A stretch of 64,000 nucleotides of DNA from Pandoraea nosoerga (GCF_902459585.1 NZ_CABPSC010000016.1:53311-117310), one strand, 5' to 3'. Shown: positions 41,063-51,852, counted from the stretch's first letter. Numbers and translations are program-made. The notes: generated from the sequence alone by a model not told the origin.

Positions 41063-42616
41063 CTCGTCCTCGTCGTGCTCGTGAATCACGCCAGCACCGC
41101 CTGCCGCGCCGCCAATCGCCTCGACGCCCTCATCCGGAGTGGCCGCTTCGCCCGTCACAGCGCCCGTCGAATCGTCGGCTGCCGACACGCGCATGCGCGG
41201 CACCCATGGCTTGCCAATACTCTCGTGCTCGAACACGGCCATCGATTCCACGTGCGACGTGTGCGGGAACATGTTGACAACGCCCGCGAGCGTCAGACGG
41301 TAGCCGGCTTCATGTACGAGCAGACCCGCGTCGCGCGCAAGCGTTGCCGGACTGCAGGACACATACACGATGCGCTTGGGCAATCCTTCGTAGCCCTGCT
41401 GCGCGAGCACCGCCAACGCCTTGGAGACGGCCAGCGCCCCCTCTCGCGGCGGGTCGATCAGGTAACGGTCGAAGGCGCCGAGCGCGCGGATATCGTCCGG
41501 GGTGATATCGAACAGGTTGCGGCAGGCGAACTCGGTGCGATCGGCCACGCCGTTGCGCTGTGCGTTGGCCAGCGCCCGCTCGGTTAGCGCCGTGCTGCCT
41601 TCGATGCCCATGACCGTGCCCGCACGACGGGCGAGCGGCAACGTGAAGTTACCCAGACCGCAGAACAGATCGAGCACGCGCTCGTTCGACTTCGGTTCGA
41701 GCAGCCGTAGCGCCCGATGCACGAGCACGCGATTGATCTGGTGGTTGACCTGCGTGAAGTCCGTCGGCTTGAACGGCATCCGGATCTGATATTCCGGCAG
41801 CGTGTAGTGCAACTCGGGCTCGAGGGGGTAGAACGGAACGGCCGTGTCCGGGCCCTTCGGCTGCAGCCAGAACTGGACGCGATGGGCGTGCGCGAACGCG
41901 CGCAGGATGTCTTCGTCCGCGGGCGTGAGCGGCTCGAGAATGCGCAGCACGAGCGCGGTCACATCCGCGCCGATTGCGAGCTCGATCTGCGGCAGTCGCT
42001 CGCGGATCGACAGCGACTCGACCAGCCGGCGCAGCGGCACGAGCATGTCCGAGACATGGCGTGGCAGCACTTCGCACGAGTCCATGTCCGCGACGTAGCT
42101 GCTCTTGCGCTCATGAAAACCGATGAGCACGCCTCCCTTCTTCGGCACATAGCGCACCGTCAGACGCGCGCGAAAACGGTAACCCCAGTCCGGACCCTGG
42201 ATCGGGCGCAGCATCGCTTCGGCCTTCACCTTGCCCAGACGGGCGAGGTTGTCCTCGAGCACACGCTGCTTGATGGCAATCTGCGCACGCGGCTCCAGAT
42301 GCTGCATCGAGCAGCCGCCGCATTTGCCGAAATGCGGGCATTGCGGCCTGGCGCGCATGGGGCTGGCGCGCAGCACGTCAATGGCTTCGGCCTGTTCAAA
42401 CTTGGGCTTGCGGCGATAGCTCAGGTAAGTGACGCGTTCGCCCGGCAGCGCGCCTTCGACGAAGATCACTTTGCCGGGCTTGTACTCCGGCGTGCCCGGC
42501 TCGCCCTCGGGCGCGGTGCGGCCGACGCCGCGCGCTTCCATGTCGAGCGATTCGATATCGATGATGCCGGGCTCGGCACCGGGCCGGCCGCGCGAGTTTC
42601 GGGAGGAGCGGGTCAC
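41042..42616 (-). CDS. rlmD: 23S rRNA (uracil-1939-C5) methyltransferase
   Basis: A 524-residue SAM enzyme of the RumA/TrmA family. A TRAM domain near the start is followed by the [4Fe-4S] cysteines in [15 protein letters not shown]. The methyltransferase part has [21 protein letters not shown] and the catalytic Cys in [13 protein letters not shown]. The last 60 residues are an Ala/Gly/Glu/Asp-rich low-complexity tail that ends within a tandem repeat. This is longer than the E. coli enzyme (433 residues). Confidence 0.95.
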   Translation of the reverse strand: MTRSSRNSRGRPGAEPGIIDIESLDMEARGVGRTAPEGEPGTPEYKPGKVIFVEGALPGERVTYLSYRRKPKFEQAEAIDVLRASPMRARPQCPHFGKCGGCSMQHLEPRAQIAIKQRVLEDNLARLGKVKAEAMLRPIQGPDWGYRFRARLTVRYVPKKGGVLIGFHERKSSYVADMDSCEVLPRHVSDMLVPLRRLVESLSIRERLPQIELAIGADVTALVLRILEPLTPADEDILRAFAHAHRVQFWLQPKGPDTAVPFYPLEPELHYTLPEYQIRMPFKPTDFTQVNHQINRVLVHRALRLLEPKSNERVLDLFCGLGNFTLPLARRAGTVMGIEGSTALTERALANAQRNGVADRTEFACRNLFDITPDDIRALGAFDRYLIDPPREGALAVSKALAVLAQQGYEGLPKRIVYVSCSPATLARDAGLLVHEAGYRLTLAGVVNMFPHTSHVESMAVFEHESIGKPWVPRMRVSAADDSTGAVTGEAATPDEGVEAIGGAAGGAGVIHEHDEDEGGMRAE

Positions 42617-42716
42617 GTATTCGTTCTCATGTGCGACAGCAAACCCGGCATTTTAATCGATTCGCACGCCGCTCATGTACACCGCTGCCCGAGATTCACC
42701 GCCGGCGCGCCGGGTT

Positions 42717-43493
42717 TCAGCCCCAGGCGTCGAGATATTCCTTCCAGTGCGGCGCGGATTCCTGGGCGAGCGATCGTTTGACGAAGTCGATTTCCTGCTC
42801 GTACTCCGCCTGGCGCAAACCGCCGCGCATCAACTGGTAGCGGCAGTACACCAGATAGGTGTTCACGACGTCCGTCTCGCAGTAATTGCGAATCTCGTCG
42901 AGCTTGCCTGCGCGATACGCCTCCCACACCTTGCTGCCGTCCATGCCCAGCTTGCCCGGGAAACCGCAGAGTTTGGCCAGATCGTCGAGCGGTGCGTTCG
43001 CGCGCGCCTGGTACATCGCCAGCAGGTCCATCAGGTCGAGATGGCGCTGATGGTAGCGGCTGATGTAATTGTTCCACTTGAACTCGCGATCGTCTTCGCC
43101 CATGTCCCAATAACGCGGCGCGGCAATGCCATGGATCATGGCGCGATAGTGCAGCACCGGCAGATCGAAGCCCCCGCCGTTCCACGACACGAGCTGCGGG
43201 GCGTACTTCTCGATCGTCCGATAGAAGCCCGAGACCAGCGCCGCCTCGCCGTCCTCGAGCGAGCCGAGCGACTTCACGCGAAAGCCGTCGCGATCGCGAA
43301 AGACGCACGAGATCGCCGCCACGCGCTGCAGATGCAACGGCAGGAAGTCGTGCCCCACCTTTTCGCGACGCGCGGCGAATGCCGCCTCGGCGACGGCGTC
43401 GTCGGACAGCCCGGTGTAGGCCGGCTCGAGGCGACGCAAGCCGTCGACGTCGGGAATCGTTTCAATATCGAAGACGAGTACGGGAGATGGCAT
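42717..43493 (-). CDS. 3'-5' exonuclease, PolB-like
   Basis: A 258-residue DEDD-type nuclease (predicted PolB-like 3'-5' exonuclease family). Catalytic residues are visible in VFDIETIPDV at about residue 6, in SWNGGGFDLPVL and in NYCETDVVNTYLVY. The ATG at 43493 begins just before the exonuclease I motif; an upstream TTG extension is not needed. It probably degrades or edits DNA or RNA ends, substrate unknown. It lies 93 bp after rpoS and upstream of rlmD. Confidence 0.88.
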   Translation of the reverse strand: MPSPVLVFDIETIPDVDGLRRLEPAYTGLSDDAVAEAAFAARREKVGHDFLPLHLQRVAAISCVFRDRDGFRVKSLGSLEDGEAALVSGFYRTIEKYAPQLVSWNGGGFDLPVLHYRAMIHGIAAPRYWDMGEDDREFKWNNYISRYHQRHLDLMDLLAMYQARANAPLDDLAKLCGFPGKLGMDGSKVWEAYRAGKLDEIRNYCETDVVNTYLVYCRYQLMRGGLRQAEYEQEIDFVKRSLAQESAPHWKEYLDAWG

Positions 43494-43586
43494 GTGAAAA
43501 CTCTGGGAAAAGGTCAACCGTGCGCCGCCCGGGATGCGCGTGGCACGGTGAAGTCGGGAAACGCCCGAGGCAATCGCCGTCGACGC

Positions 43587-44678
43587 TCAGAGCACGGCGT
43601 CCTTGCGCACGCCGTTCGACGCGAAGTAGCGCTTGAGCTTCACGAGCGCCTCCTGCTGGATCTGGCGTACACGCTCGCGCGTGAGCCCCATCTCGTCGGC
43701 CAATTCCTCGAGGGTGGCGGGCTCGACGCGATTGAGACCGAAGCGACGCTCGATCACGTAGCGATGCTTGGCCGACAGTCGCGAGAGCCACAGTCGCATG
43801 AGGTCTTCCAGCTCGCGATGCTGCACCTCCTGCTCCGGCGCTTCGCTGTGATCGTCTGAGAGCAGGTCGAGCAGACTGCTGCCCGGGTCGATTTCGAGCG
43901 GCGCGTCGAGCGACGCGACGTGCTCGTTGAGCGCCAGGATGTCGGTGATTTCTTCCGGCGTCTTGCCGGTCAGATCGGCAATGTCCTCGATGCTCGCTTC
44001 GCGCTGCTCGCCGCCGTCGATGTAGGCCGCGCTCTTTTCCAGATGACGCTTGGCGCGCAGCACCTGATTGAGTTCGCGAATCACGTGTACCGGCAAGCGC
44101 ACGGTACGCGCCTGATTCATGATGGCACGCTCGATGCTCTGGCGAATCCACCACGTGGCATACGTCGAGAAGCGAAAGCCGCGCCCCGGGTCGAACTTCT
44201 CGATGGCGTGCATCAGGCCGAGGTTGCCCTCCTCGATCAGATCGAGCAACGGCACGCCGCGATTGAGATAGCCCTTGGCGATGCTGACGACCAGGCGCAG
44301 ATTGCGCTCGATCATTACCTGACGCGCGGCGAATTCCCCGGCCTGCGCCCGCGTGGAGAAGTCGAGCTCCTCGGCCGGGGTGAGCAACGGCTTGACGCTG
44401 ATGCGGTTGAGATAGTGCTGAACGGTGTCGGCCGTGAGCTCGGCCTGCAGGACGGTGCCGAAGTCGTCGGCGTCGGCGGACTTGCGCTTGCGTGCGGCGC
44501 CTTCGCCGACAACGTCCGCGGCGTCGGACGACGAAATGTCGTCATCCTCCGCCTCGCGCTCGTCGAAAGCGTCGTCCACATCCTCGTCCTGCCGGGATTG
44601 CCGATCGTCGATGTCCTGATCGGGCTCCGGGGCAGCGAGGTCTTCCTCTTGCGAAGTACGACGCTTTCTCTTGAGCAT
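43587..44678 (-). CDS. rpoS: RNA polymerase sigma factor RpoS
   Basis: A 363-residue stationary-phase/general-stress sigma factor. An acidic N-terminus (about 1-75) leads to region 1.2, region 2 ([40 protein letters not shown]), region 3 ([16 protein letters not shown]) and the region 4 helix ([20 protein letters not shown]). The N-terminal acidic extension is longer than in E. coli (330 residues), as common in Burkholderia. Follows nlpD by 15 bp, from whose body rpoS is often transcribed. Confidence 0.95.
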   Translation of the reverse strand: MLKRKRRTSQEEDLAAPEPDQDIDDRQSRQDEDVDDAFDEREAEDDDISSSDAADVVGEGAARKRKSADADDFGTVLQAELTADTVQHYLNRISVKPLLTPAEELDFSTRAQAGEFAARQVMIERNLRLVVSIAKGYLNRGVPLLDLIEEGNLGLMHAIEKFDPGRGFRFSTYATWWIRQSIERAIMNQARTVRLPVHVIRELNQVLRAKRHLEKSAAYIDGGEQREASIEDIADLTGKTPEEITDILALNEHVASLDAPLEIDPGSSLLDLLSDDHSEAPEQEVQHRELEDLMRLWLSRLSAKHRYVIERRFGLNRVEPATLEELADEMGLTRERVRQIQQEALVKLKRYFASNGVRKDAVL

Positions 44679-44693
44679 TCGACCCTGCCTAGT

Positions 44694-45521
44694 TTATTGA
44701 GGCGGCAAATACTTCATCGGATCCACAGGCTTGCCGTCGCGGCGCACCTCGAAGTGCAGCATCACGCGCTCTGCATCCGAGTTGCCCATTTCGGCAATTT
44801 TCTGGCCCCGCGTGACGGAGTCGCCTTCCTTGACCAACAGTGTGCGGTTGTGCGCATACGCCGTCAAGAAGGTGGCGTCGTGTTTGATGATGACGAGGTT
44901 GCCGTAACCGCGCAGTCCGGCGCCCGAGTACACCACTTTGCCCGCGCCCGCGGCGTACACGGGGTTGCCCGCCTCGCCGCCGATGTTCAGGCCCTTGTTC
45001 TTCGAGTCGTCGAAACGGCCGATCACCGGTCCCTTGGCCGGCCACGAGAGTTGCAGCTCGCCGCTCGAGACCGCGCTCGGCGCGGCGGAGGCCGCACTGG
45101 CGGGCGGCACCGCGGCCGGCGGCACTGCTGCCGGGCTGCTGCTCGTCGCCGGCGTGCTCGCCACCGGGGGCGGCAGCGGCGTGCCGGTGTCGCCGGCGGG
45201 CGGCTTCACGCGCAACACCTGACCGACTTCGATCTGATCAGGGTTCTGGATGTTGTTCCAGCGCGCAATGTCGCGATAGTTCTGGCCGTTCTCCAGCGCG
45301 ATGCGATAGAGGCGGTCGCCCGGCTTGACGCGGTAATAACCCGCCGGCACCGGCGTATTGTCGATGACAGGCGCGGCGGCAGCCGCACTGCCATCGGTCG
45401 CCACACCGCCTACGGTACGGTCGACGACCGGCGCCCCGACTTGTCGCGATGCGCACGCTGCCAGCATGCTCAGCAACAGGACACTGGCGACGCGTTGTTG
45501 GAAACCCGCTCGCAAATTCAC
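44694..45521 (-). CDS. nlpD: NlpD, LysM/LytM lipoprotein
   Basis: A 275-residue lipoprotein that activates cell-wall amidases during division. The lipobox is LAAC near residue 23, a LysM domain covers about 62-105 (YYRVKPGDRLYRIALENG), and an Ala/Pro/Ser linker leads to a LytM/M23 domain. The HxxxD zinc ligands are replaced (NKGLNI) and only LHFEV remains of the HxH site, so it is catalytically dead as in other NlpD activators. It lies between pcm and rpoS in the canonical order. Confidence 0.94.
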   Translation of the reverse strand: MNLRAGFQQRVASVLLLSMLAACASRQVGAPVVDRTVGGVATDGSAAAAAPVIDNTPVPAGYYRVKPGDRLYRIALENGQNYRDIARWNNIQNPDQIEVGQVLRVKPPAGDTGTPLPPPVASTPATSSSPAAVPPAAVPPASAASAAPSAVSSGELQLSWPAKGPVIGRFDDSKNKGLNIGGEAGNPVYAAGAGKVVYSGAGLRGYGNLVIIKHDATFLTAYAHNRTLLVKEGDSVTRGQKIAEMGNSDAERVMLHFEVRRDGKPVDPMKYLPPQ

Positions 45522-45552
45522 TCAAATCCTCCGCAGAATAGACCCGTCGGGC

Positions 45553-46683
45553 TTAGATGATGCCCGATTTTAAGGGGACGAATAACACCCTATCAAGCTG
45601 CGTCTCGCGCCACTGGCGCGCCCCGACGCGCTCGATCAGGGTCAAAATCTGTTGCTCGCCGCCCACCGGCGCGACCAGGCGCGCACCAACGGCGAGCTGA
45701 TCGAGCAACGCATCCGGAATCTCCAGACCCGCCGCGGCGATCACGATGCCGTCAAACGGCGCAACGGCCGGCAGCCCCAGCCGTCCGTCGCCGTAATGCA
45801 GGCGAATGTTGGGCACCCGCAGGGGTCGCAGGTTGGCTTTCGCCCGCTCATGTAACGGACGAACCCGCTCGATGGAATACACCTCGCGCGCCACGCAAGA
45901 CAGCACTGCCGCCTGGTAGCCGCAACCGGTGCCGATTTCCAGCACCTTCTCCAGCGTGCGCCCCCCCGCCAGCAGCAATTCGATCATGCGCCCGACCACG
46001 GAGGGCTTCGAAATCGTCTGGCCATGGCCGATGGGCAGCGCCGCGTCCTCGTAAGCCTGGTTGGCGAGCGCGGCGTCGACGAAACCATGGCGCGGCACCG
46101 TGGCCAGTGCGGCGAGCACGCCGGCGTGTTTGACGCCCGATGCGGCAACCCGTTCCGCCATGCGCGCCCGCACGCGCTCGGACGTGAGCCCGATGCCGTC
46201 GGGCGAGTTGGATGGCGGGGTCGTCCCCGCGCGAGCCGTAGCGGCCGCGGCCGTTTTCCTGGGCGCGGCGACGCGAGCGCGAGCGTCCGCACCGACCGCC
46301 CCGCCCTTCGATCCGCCGCCCGCCGCCGGCCTTGGCGGCGCCTTCGTCCCATGGGGTGCCGGCTGCACATGGGGCGCCGACGCCGGGCGCGACAGCCCTT
46401 TGGGCGTGAGCGCATGCGCCGCGTGCGCACCGCCAGGACGCGCCGACGCACCGGCCATTGGCGTGGCCGCGGGGCGCAGGCCGTTGTGCCCCGCATGGTT
46501 GGATGCCGCCGCCGGCGCCTTGCCGCTTCCCTGACTTGTCGGCATCGCCGTGCGCGTCATCGCGGCAGGCGGCGCCCCGGCGGGACTCGCCCGCGACGCC
46601 TTGTCGAGCGCCGGCGCCTTGCGTTGCCGGCGGGCCATCACTTCGGCCAGCGCAAGAGGAAAACGCTTGGGCGGTGTCGTCAT
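45553..46683 (-). CDS. pcm: Protein-L-isoaspartate O-methyltransferase with long N-terminal tail
   Basis: A 376-residue enzyme that repairs isoaspartyl residues. The catalytic domain is at about 165-376, with [16 protein letters not shown], the SAM motif [15 protein letters not shown] and HYGDGRLG. The first 160 residues are Ala/Pro/Gly/Arg-rich low complexity, absent in most homologues (about 210-240 residues). It begins inside the surE stop by ATGA overlap, which fixes the start at 46683. GC-rich codon bias of the tail continues the same frame. Confidence 0.92.
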   Translation of the reverse strand: MTTPPKRFPLALAEVMARRQRKAPALDKASRASPAGAPPAAMTRTAMPTSQGSGKAPAAASNHAGHNGLRPAATPMAGASARPGGAHAAHALTPKGLSRPASAPHVQPAPHGTKAPPRPAAGGGSKGGAVGADARARVAAPRKTAAAATARAGTTPPSNSPDGIGLTSERVRARMAERVAASGVKHAGVLAALATVPRHGFVDAALANQAYEDAALPIGHGQTISKPSVVGRMIELLLAGGRTLEKVLEIGTGCGYQAAVLSCVAREVYSIERVRPLHERAKANLRPLRVPNIRLHYGDGRLGLPAVAPFDGIVIAAAGLEIPDALLDQLAVGARLVAPVGGEQQILTLIERVGARQWRETQLDRVLFVPLKSGII

Positions 46684-47441
46684 CGTTGGGCCACCCCTGC
46701 GCTGGCCAGCCAATCGTGCACGACGCCAAGCCGTGCGGTATGCGTGAGATCCAGTTGCAAGGGGGTGACCGAGACGTAATCGTGCGCCACGGCGTGGAAA
46801 TCGGTGCCTTCGCTGCTGTCGCGCGCATCGCCGGCCGGACCGATCCAGTAAATCGTTTCGCCGCGCGGATTCTCCTGGCGGATGACCGGCTGCGATTGGT
46901 GACGTTTGCCCAGACGCGTCGCGAGCGCGCCCTTGAGCCGGTCATACGGTATGTTCGGAACGTTGACGTTGAGCAGGAACGGCGCACCGAGCGGTCGCTC
47001 CATGTACCGCTCGATCACTTCGCGGGCCACGCGCGCGGCGCTCTCGAGGTGATCCCAGCCCTTGTTGACTTGCGAGAAGGCGAACGACGGGATGCCGAAG
47101 AGGAATCCCTCGGTGGCTGCGGCCACGGTACCGGAGTACAACGTATCCTCCCCCATGTTCTGCCCGTTGTTGATTCCCGAGACGACGATGTCGGGACGCT
47201 CATCGAGCAGGCCGGTCAGCGCCACGTGCACGCAGTCGGTCGGCGTGCCGTTGATGAACGAAAAGCCATTGCCCGCCTTGAACACCGAAAGCGGTCGTTG
47301 CAGGGTCAGAGAATTGGACGCACCGCTGCAGTTCTGTTCGGGCGCCACCACGGTAATGTCGCCAAGCGGCGCCAGCGCTTCGTAGAGCGCGGCCAGGCCC
47401 GGCGCCTGATACCCATCGTCGTTGCTGAGCAGGATTCGCAT
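46680..47441 (-). CDS. surE: 5'/3'-nucleotidase SurE
   Basis: A 253-residue metal-dependent phosphatase of nucleoside monophosphates and short polyphosphates. It starts [19 protein letters not shown] with the two Asp ligands, followed by [19 protein letters not shown]. The start at 47441 is the normal family start; 21 codons upstream in frame are rejected. First gene of surE-pcm-nlpD-rpoS. Confidence 0.96.
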   Translation of the reverse strand: MRILLSNDDGYQAPGLAALYEALAPLGDITVVAPEQNCSGASNSLTLQRPLSVFKAGNGFSFINGTPTDCVHVALTGLLDERPDIVVSGINNGQNMGEDTLYSGTVAAATEGFLFGIPSFAFSQVNKGWDHLESAARVAREVIERYMERPLGAPFLLNVNVPNIPYDRLKGALATRLGKRHQSQPVIRQENPRGETIYWIGPAGDARDSSEGTDFHAVAHDYVSVTPLQLDLTHTARLGVVHDWLASAGVAQR

Positions 47442-47565
47442 GCGGCAATTGTAACCGAGGAAAGGTGCGCCGATATGACGCCTTCGCGGCATCTGCCGGC
47501 CCACCGCCCCTGCCGGTCGGGCGTGCGCGGCATCGCCCGCCGCGGCCGCGCCCCGCCCAGATACT

Positions 47566-48384
47566 TCACATCTTCTCGGTTTCTCCGGCCTGCGGCTGCC
47601 AGACGAGCAGACGCCGCTCCACCACGCCGACCAGCCCGTCGAGCACGAGCGCGAACGCCGTGAGGATCAGCACCCCGGCGATGACCGCATTGATGTCGAA
47701 CGTGCCCTCCGCCTGCAGGATCAGGTAGCCCACGCCGCGCGCCGAGCCCAGATACTCGCCGACGACCGCCCCGACGAACGCCAGGCCCACCGAGTTGTGC
47801 AGGCTCGAGAACACCCAGCTCGTGGCGCTCGGCAAATACACGCGACGCAGTAGCTGGCGCTGATTGGCGCCGAGCATGCGCGCGTTGGCGAGCACGACCG
47901 GGCTCACCTCTTTCACGCCCTGGTAGACGTTGAAGAAGACGATGAAGAACACCAGCGTCACACCGAGCGCGACCTTCGACCAGATGCCCAGGCCGAACCA
48001 CACGCCGAAGATCGGCGCGAGAATCACGCGCGGCATCGAGTTGGCCGCCTTGATGTACGGATCGAGCAATGCGCCGGCGCCCGGCGAGAGCGCGAGCCAC
48101 AAGCCGACGGCCAACCCCGCTACCGTGCCGATGGCAAACGCGAGCACCGTCTCGAGCAAGGTCACACCCAGATGCAGATAGATTTCCCCGCTCGCGAACC
48201 ACTGCCAGATCTGGAGCAGCACCTTCTGGGGCTCGCCGAAGAAGAAGGCTGCCTTGTCAGGGCTGTCGAAGTAGAACGCCGGCAGCAGCGTGGGGCTCGT
48301 GAGCACGTACCACACGAGGAAAGCCACCACGAGCAGCAGCCATTGCCACAGGCGCAAGTGCCGCATGATCGAACGATTACGCAT
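47566..48384 (-). CDS. ABC transporter permease (NMT1/taurine type)
   Basis: A 272-residue inner-membrane protein with about six hydrophobic segments. The BPD_transp_1 fold and the EAA-like loop ([20 protein letters not shown]) that contacts the ATPase are seen. The partner genes lie upstream (ATPase and binding protein). The family includes taurine, nitrate and thiamine-precursor importers, so the substrate is not decided. Confidence 0.9.
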   Translation of the reverse strand: MRNRSIMRHLRLWQWLLLVVAFLVWYVLTSPTLLPAFYFDSPDKAAFFFGEPQKVLLQIWQWFASGEIYLHLGVTLLETVLAFAIGTVAGLAVGLWLALSPGAGALLDPYIKAANSMPRVILAPIFGVWFGLGIWSKVALGVTLVFFIVFFNVYQGVKEVSPVVLANARMLGANQRQLLRRVYLPSATSWVFSSLHNSVGLAFVGAVVGEYLGSARGVGYLILQAEGTFDINAVIAGVLILTAFALVLDGLVGVVERRLLVWQPQAGETEKM

Positions 48385-48437
48385 GACGAACGAATTCCGG
48401 AAATATCAGACGAGCGATCCGAGCGGCCCTCGCACGA

Positions 48438-48509
48438 GCCAGTCGAACAGGCCGAAGCCATCCGGCAGATCGAACCAGTCCACCCAGTCGAGCCAGCGCA
48501 GCCAGCCGC
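48438..48509. repeat. Degenerate 9-bp repeat between ABC genes
   Basis: Eight imperfect units with the pattern CCAGTCGA within a 9-base period fill part of the 177-bp spacer between the ATPase and permease genes. Confidence 0.6.
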
Positions 48510-48561
48510 ATGCGCTCATCAGGAAGCCGGTGATTTGCCACATGGCATGCCATATCATGTC

Positions 48562-49377
48562 TCAGACCGCCTTCAATTGCTGGGCGTAGCCCTTGAGCAC
48601 TTCTTCGCGCAGCACGTCCCAGATCTGGGCGTGCAGTTCGGTAAAGCGCGGGTGGTTGCGGATTTCCGCCACGTCGCGCGGACGCGGCAGATCGATCCGG
48701 AACTCGCCGATCGGGTGCGTGCCCGGCCCCGCGGCCAGCACCACGACGCGATCGGACAGCGCAATCGCCTCGTCCAGATCGTGCGTGATGAACAGGACCG
48801 CGCGACGCTTGGCCGCCCACAGCTCCAGCAGTTCGTTCTCCATGAGCTGGCGCGTCTGGATATCGAGCGCCGAAAACGGTTCGTCCATCAGAATGATGTC
48901 CGGATCCAGGATCAGCGTCTGGGCCATTGCGACGCGCTTTCGCATCCCGCCCGAGAGCTGATGCGGATAGCGATCGCCAAAGCCGCCCAGCCCCACGCGC
49001 TTGAGCCACTCCTGCCCGCGCGCCGCCGCTTCGTCAGGCGGCACGCCGCGAAATTCGAGGCCGGCCGTGACGTTGTCGATCGCGTTGCGCCACGGCATCA
49101 GCGCTTCGGCCTGAAACATGTAGCCGGCGCGCGCGTTGATGCCCTTGAGCGGTTCGCCGAAGACCTTCACCGTGCCCGAGGACGGCGCGAGCAGCCCCGC
49201 GGCGACGTTGAGCAACGTCGACTTGCCACAGCCGGTCGGGCCCACGACCGACACGAACTCGCCCGGCGCAATGTCGAGCGACGTGTCGGCCACGGCCGTG
49301 TAGCGCTTTGCCCGATCGTCGCGTGCGACGAAGGTGCATGTAATGCTGTCGAAACTGAGAGCCGGCGCAGTCATCAT
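48562..49377 (-). CDS. ABC transporter ATP-binding protein
   Basis: A 271-residue ATPase of the same importer. Walker A is GPTGCGKST, the Q loop is FQAEALMPW, the signature is LSGGMRKRVAMAQ, and Walker B is IILMDEPFS followed by the switch His in ITHDLDEA. The ATG at 49377 overlaps the stop of the binding-protein gene. The following ATG at 49374 is an equally possible start. Confidence 0.94.
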   Translation of the reverse strand: MMTAPALSFDSITCTFVARDDRAKRYTAVADTSLDIAPGEFVSVVGPTGCGKSTLLNVAAGLLAPSSGTVKVFGEPLKGINARAGYMFQAEALMPWRNAIDNVTAGLEFRGVPPDEAAARGQEWLKRVGLGGFGDRYPHQLSGGMRKRVAMAQTLILDPDIILMDEPFSALDIQTRQLMENELLELWAAKRRAVLFITHDLDEAIALSDRVVVLAAGPGTHPIGEFRIDLPRPRDVAEIRNHPRFTELHAQIWDVLREEVLKGYAQQLKAV

Positions 49378-50405
49378 TTGTACTTGGCGTCGGCCTTCCT
49401 GGTGAATTCGTTCGTAAACGTCTTCGACAGATCGATCGACTTGCCCTTGACCGTCTCGTCGAACGCCTGCAGCGTGCGCAGCGCCGTGGCCGGACCGTCG
49501 GCGGGAATCAGCCCGTCCGGTGAAATGGCTTCTTTCACGCGGCCCCACGCATCGAGATACAGCGCGCGGTCGCCGAGCAGGTAAGCGTCGGGCACCGTCT
49601 TGATCAGGTCCGAAGGCCCGGCCGTCTGCAGCCAGCGCAACGCACGCACCATCGCATTGGTCAGCGCCTGCGTGGTGTTCGGATGCTTCTGAATGAACGA
49701 CTCGTTCGTGTAGAGGCAGCCGGCCGGCATGTTGCCGCCGAACACCGACACCGTTTCCTTGAGCGTGCGCGTGTCCGAAATCACGCGGATTTCCTTGTCG
49801 CGCTCGAGCATGGTGATGACCGGATCGAGGTTGACGATCGCGTCGACGTTGCCCGAGCGGATTGCGGCGAGTGCGCCGGACGAGGCGCCCACCCCGACGA
49901 AGGCGACTTCGTTCGGTTTCACGCCGCCCTTGGCGAGCACGAAGTTGGCCATGATGTTCGTCGACGAACCCGGCGCCGTGACGCCGATCTTCTTGCCGCG
50001 CAAGTCGGCCACCGACTTGTAGTTCGGCATTGTCTTGTTCGACACGCCGAAGACGATCTGCGGCGCACGGCCCTGCAGCACGAACGCACGGATGTACTGG
50101 TTCTTGGCCTGCAGCAGGATCGTGTGTTCGTAAGCGCCCGAGACCACGTCCGCGCTGCCGCCGACGAGCGCCTGCAGCGCCTTCGAGCCGCCGGCGAAGT
50201 CCGAGATCTCGACGTCGAGCCCTTCGTCCTTGAAGTAGTTCAGTCGTTCGGCGATGGTAAGCGGCAGGTAGTAGAAGAGATTCTTGCCGCCGACGGCGAT
50301 GGCGACCTTGGTCTTCTCGGGCTTGCCCTGCGCGAAGCCAGGGCGAATGCCCGCTCCGATGAGGCCGGTGGCAGCCAGTGCCGTGACGAACTGACGTCTT
50401 TGCAT
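49374..50405 (-). CDS. ABC substrate-binding protein, NMT1/THI5-like
   Basis: A 343-residue secreted binding protein. The leader MQRRQFVTALAATGLIGAG has a twin-arginine-like start. The mature part shows the NMT1/SsuA fold (LPLTIAERLNYFKDEGLDV, GGSKALQALVGGSADV, GKKIGVTAPGSSTNIM). The typical substrates are sulfonates, nitrate, pyrimidines or aromatic acids. It leads the ABC operon and lies 103 bp after the CoA-transferase gene. Confidence 0.9.
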   Translation of the reverse strand: MQRRQFVTALAATGLIGAGIRPGFAQGKPEKTKVAIAVGGKNLFYYLPLTIAERLNYFKDEGLDVEISDFAGGSKALQALVGGSADVVSGAYEHTILLQAKNQYIRAFVLQGRAPQIVFGVSNKTMPNYKSVADLRGKKIGVTAPGSSTNIMANFVLAKGGVKPNEVAFVGVGASSGALAAIRSGNVDAIVNLDPVITMLERDKEIRVISDTRTLKETVSVFGGNMPAGCLYTNESFIQKHPNTTQALTNAMVRALRWLQTAGPSDLIKTVPDAYLLGDRALYLDAWGRVKEAISPDGLIPADGPATALRTLQAFDETVKGKSIDLSKTFTNEFTRKADAKYK

Positions 50406-50508
50406 GGTGATTGTCTCCGTGGTTGCAGCGTGCTTTCTTTGTGTGACGTGCTTTATTCACGGAATGCGAACGGCGTTGCATCCCGTGGTCCCGCGCATTG
50501 CGAACGGC

Positions 50509-51798
50509 TCAGATCACGCCGTTCTCGCGCAGTGTCTTGATTTGCCCGGCATCATAACCCAGTTGCGCGAGCACCTCGTCGGTGTGCGCGCCAAGCGCCG
50601 GGCCAAGCCATTGGGTCTCGCCGGGCGTGTCCGAGAGCTTCGGCGTGATGTTCGGCAGATCGATGGGCGTGCCGTCCGGCAACGTATGGCGCTGAATCAT
50701 CTGGCGTGCAATGAATTGCGGATCCGCGAACATGTCGGCCACCGTATAGATGCGACTGGCCGGCACGTCGGCGCCCTGCAAGACGGCAAGCGCCTCGTCG
50801 ATCCGGCGCTCGCGCGTCCAGGCACCGATCGCCTCGTCGATTTCCTGCGTGCGCGGCACCCGTCCGTCGTTATGCGCGAGCGCAGGATCTTCGGCCAGGT
50901 CGGCGCGGCCGATCGCATACATGAGCCGCCGGAAGATCGGATCGCTGTTGCCGCCCACGACGATCATGCCGTCGGCGCAAGCATACGTGTTCGATGGCAC
51001 GATGCCTGGCAGCGACGCGCCGGTGCGCTCGCGCACCATTCCGGCCACGCTGTACTCCGGCACCACGCTCTCCATCAGGTTGAAGACCGCTTCGTAGAGC
51101 GCGACGTCGACCACCTGCCCGCGCCCGCCGTTCACGTTGCGATGATGCAGCGCCATCATCGCGCCGATGACGCCGTGCAGCGCTGCAATGGAGTCGCCGA
51201 TCGAGATGCCGATGCGCGGCGGCGGCAAGTCGGGATAGCCCGTGATGTGACGCAGCCCGCCCATCGACTCGGCAATCGCCCCGAACCCGGGACGATCGCG
51301 ATACGGACCGGTCTGCCCATAGCCCGAGAGCCGCACCATCACGAGCCCGGGATTCTCGGCCGACAGCGCTTCGTAGCCCAGCCCGAAACGTTCGAGCAAA
51401 CCGGGCCGGAAATTCTCCACTACGATGTCGGCCTGCGCCGCGAGCTTGCGCACGATCGCCTGGCCTTCGGGCGCCTTCAGATTGATCGTGACGGACTTCT
51501 TGTTGCGCGCCTGGACAGCCCACCAGAGCGACGTGCCTGCCGCGTCCGGATGCAGCTTGCGCCACTTGCGCAGCGGATCGCCATGCTGCGGATCCTCGAT
51601 CTTGATGACCTGCGCGCCGAACTCGCCGAGCATGCGGGCGGCGAACGGCCCGGCGATGAGCGTGCCCAGCTCGAGCACCTTCACGCCGGCCAGCGCGCCG
51701 CGCGCGGGAGGCGCGCCCGCGGCGGCTTGGCTGGCGTTTTCGGAAGCGGTGCCGGCGGCGGATTCACCGCGATGCGGCAAGGCAGATTCGAGCGGCAT
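50509..51798 (-). CDS. CaiB/BaiF-family CoA-transferase
   Basis: A 429-residue class III CoA-transferase. KVLELGTLIAGPFAARMLGEFGAQVIKIE marks its start region (about 37-65), and RNKKSVTINLKAPEG and the catalytic Asp region (ISIGDSIAALHGVIG) follow. It would move CoA between carboxylic acids, perhaps the substrate of the adjacent importer. ATG 51798 is preferred. In-frame sequence also continues upstream through a 9-nt repeat to a TTG at 51897, so the N-terminus could be longer by 33 residues. Confidence 0.87.
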   Translation of the reverse strand: MPLESALPHRGESAAGTASENASQAAAGAPPARGALAGVKVLELGTLIAGPFAARMLGEFGAQVIKIEDPQHGDPLRKWRKLHPDAAGTSLWWAVQARNKKSVTINLKAPEGQAIVRKLAAQADIVVENFRPGLLERFGLGYEALSAENPGLVMVRLSGYGQTGPYRDRPGFGAIAESMGGLRHITGYPDLPPPRIGISIGDSIAALHGVIGAMMALHHRNVNGGRGQVVDVALYEAVFNLMESVVPEYSVAGMVRERTGASLPGIVPSNTYACADGMIVVGGNSDPIFRRLMYAIGRADLAEDPALAHNDGRVPRTQEIDEAIGAWTRERRIDEALAVLQGADVPASRIYTVADMFADPQFIARQMIQRHTLPDGTPIDLPNITPKLSDTPGETQWLGPALGAHTDEVLAQLGYDAGQIKTLRENGVI

Positions 51799-51852
51799 GG
51801 ACGGCCCGGACGGCTTGGACGATTCGGACGACTTGGACGACTTGGACAACGC
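51799..51852. repeat. 9-bp repeat at the CoA-transferase start
   Basis: Six 9-bp units of the GGACGACTT type lie immediately upstream of the ATG. In frame they would encode Ser/Lys-rich residues if translated from the upstream TTG. Confidence 0.82.

Noticed and set aside
48562-50481. 639-codon frame suggesting a fusion with the ABC ATPase
   Set aside because: Only the last 271 codons match an ATPase. The first part is out of frame with the clear substrate-binding protein, so no fusion exists.
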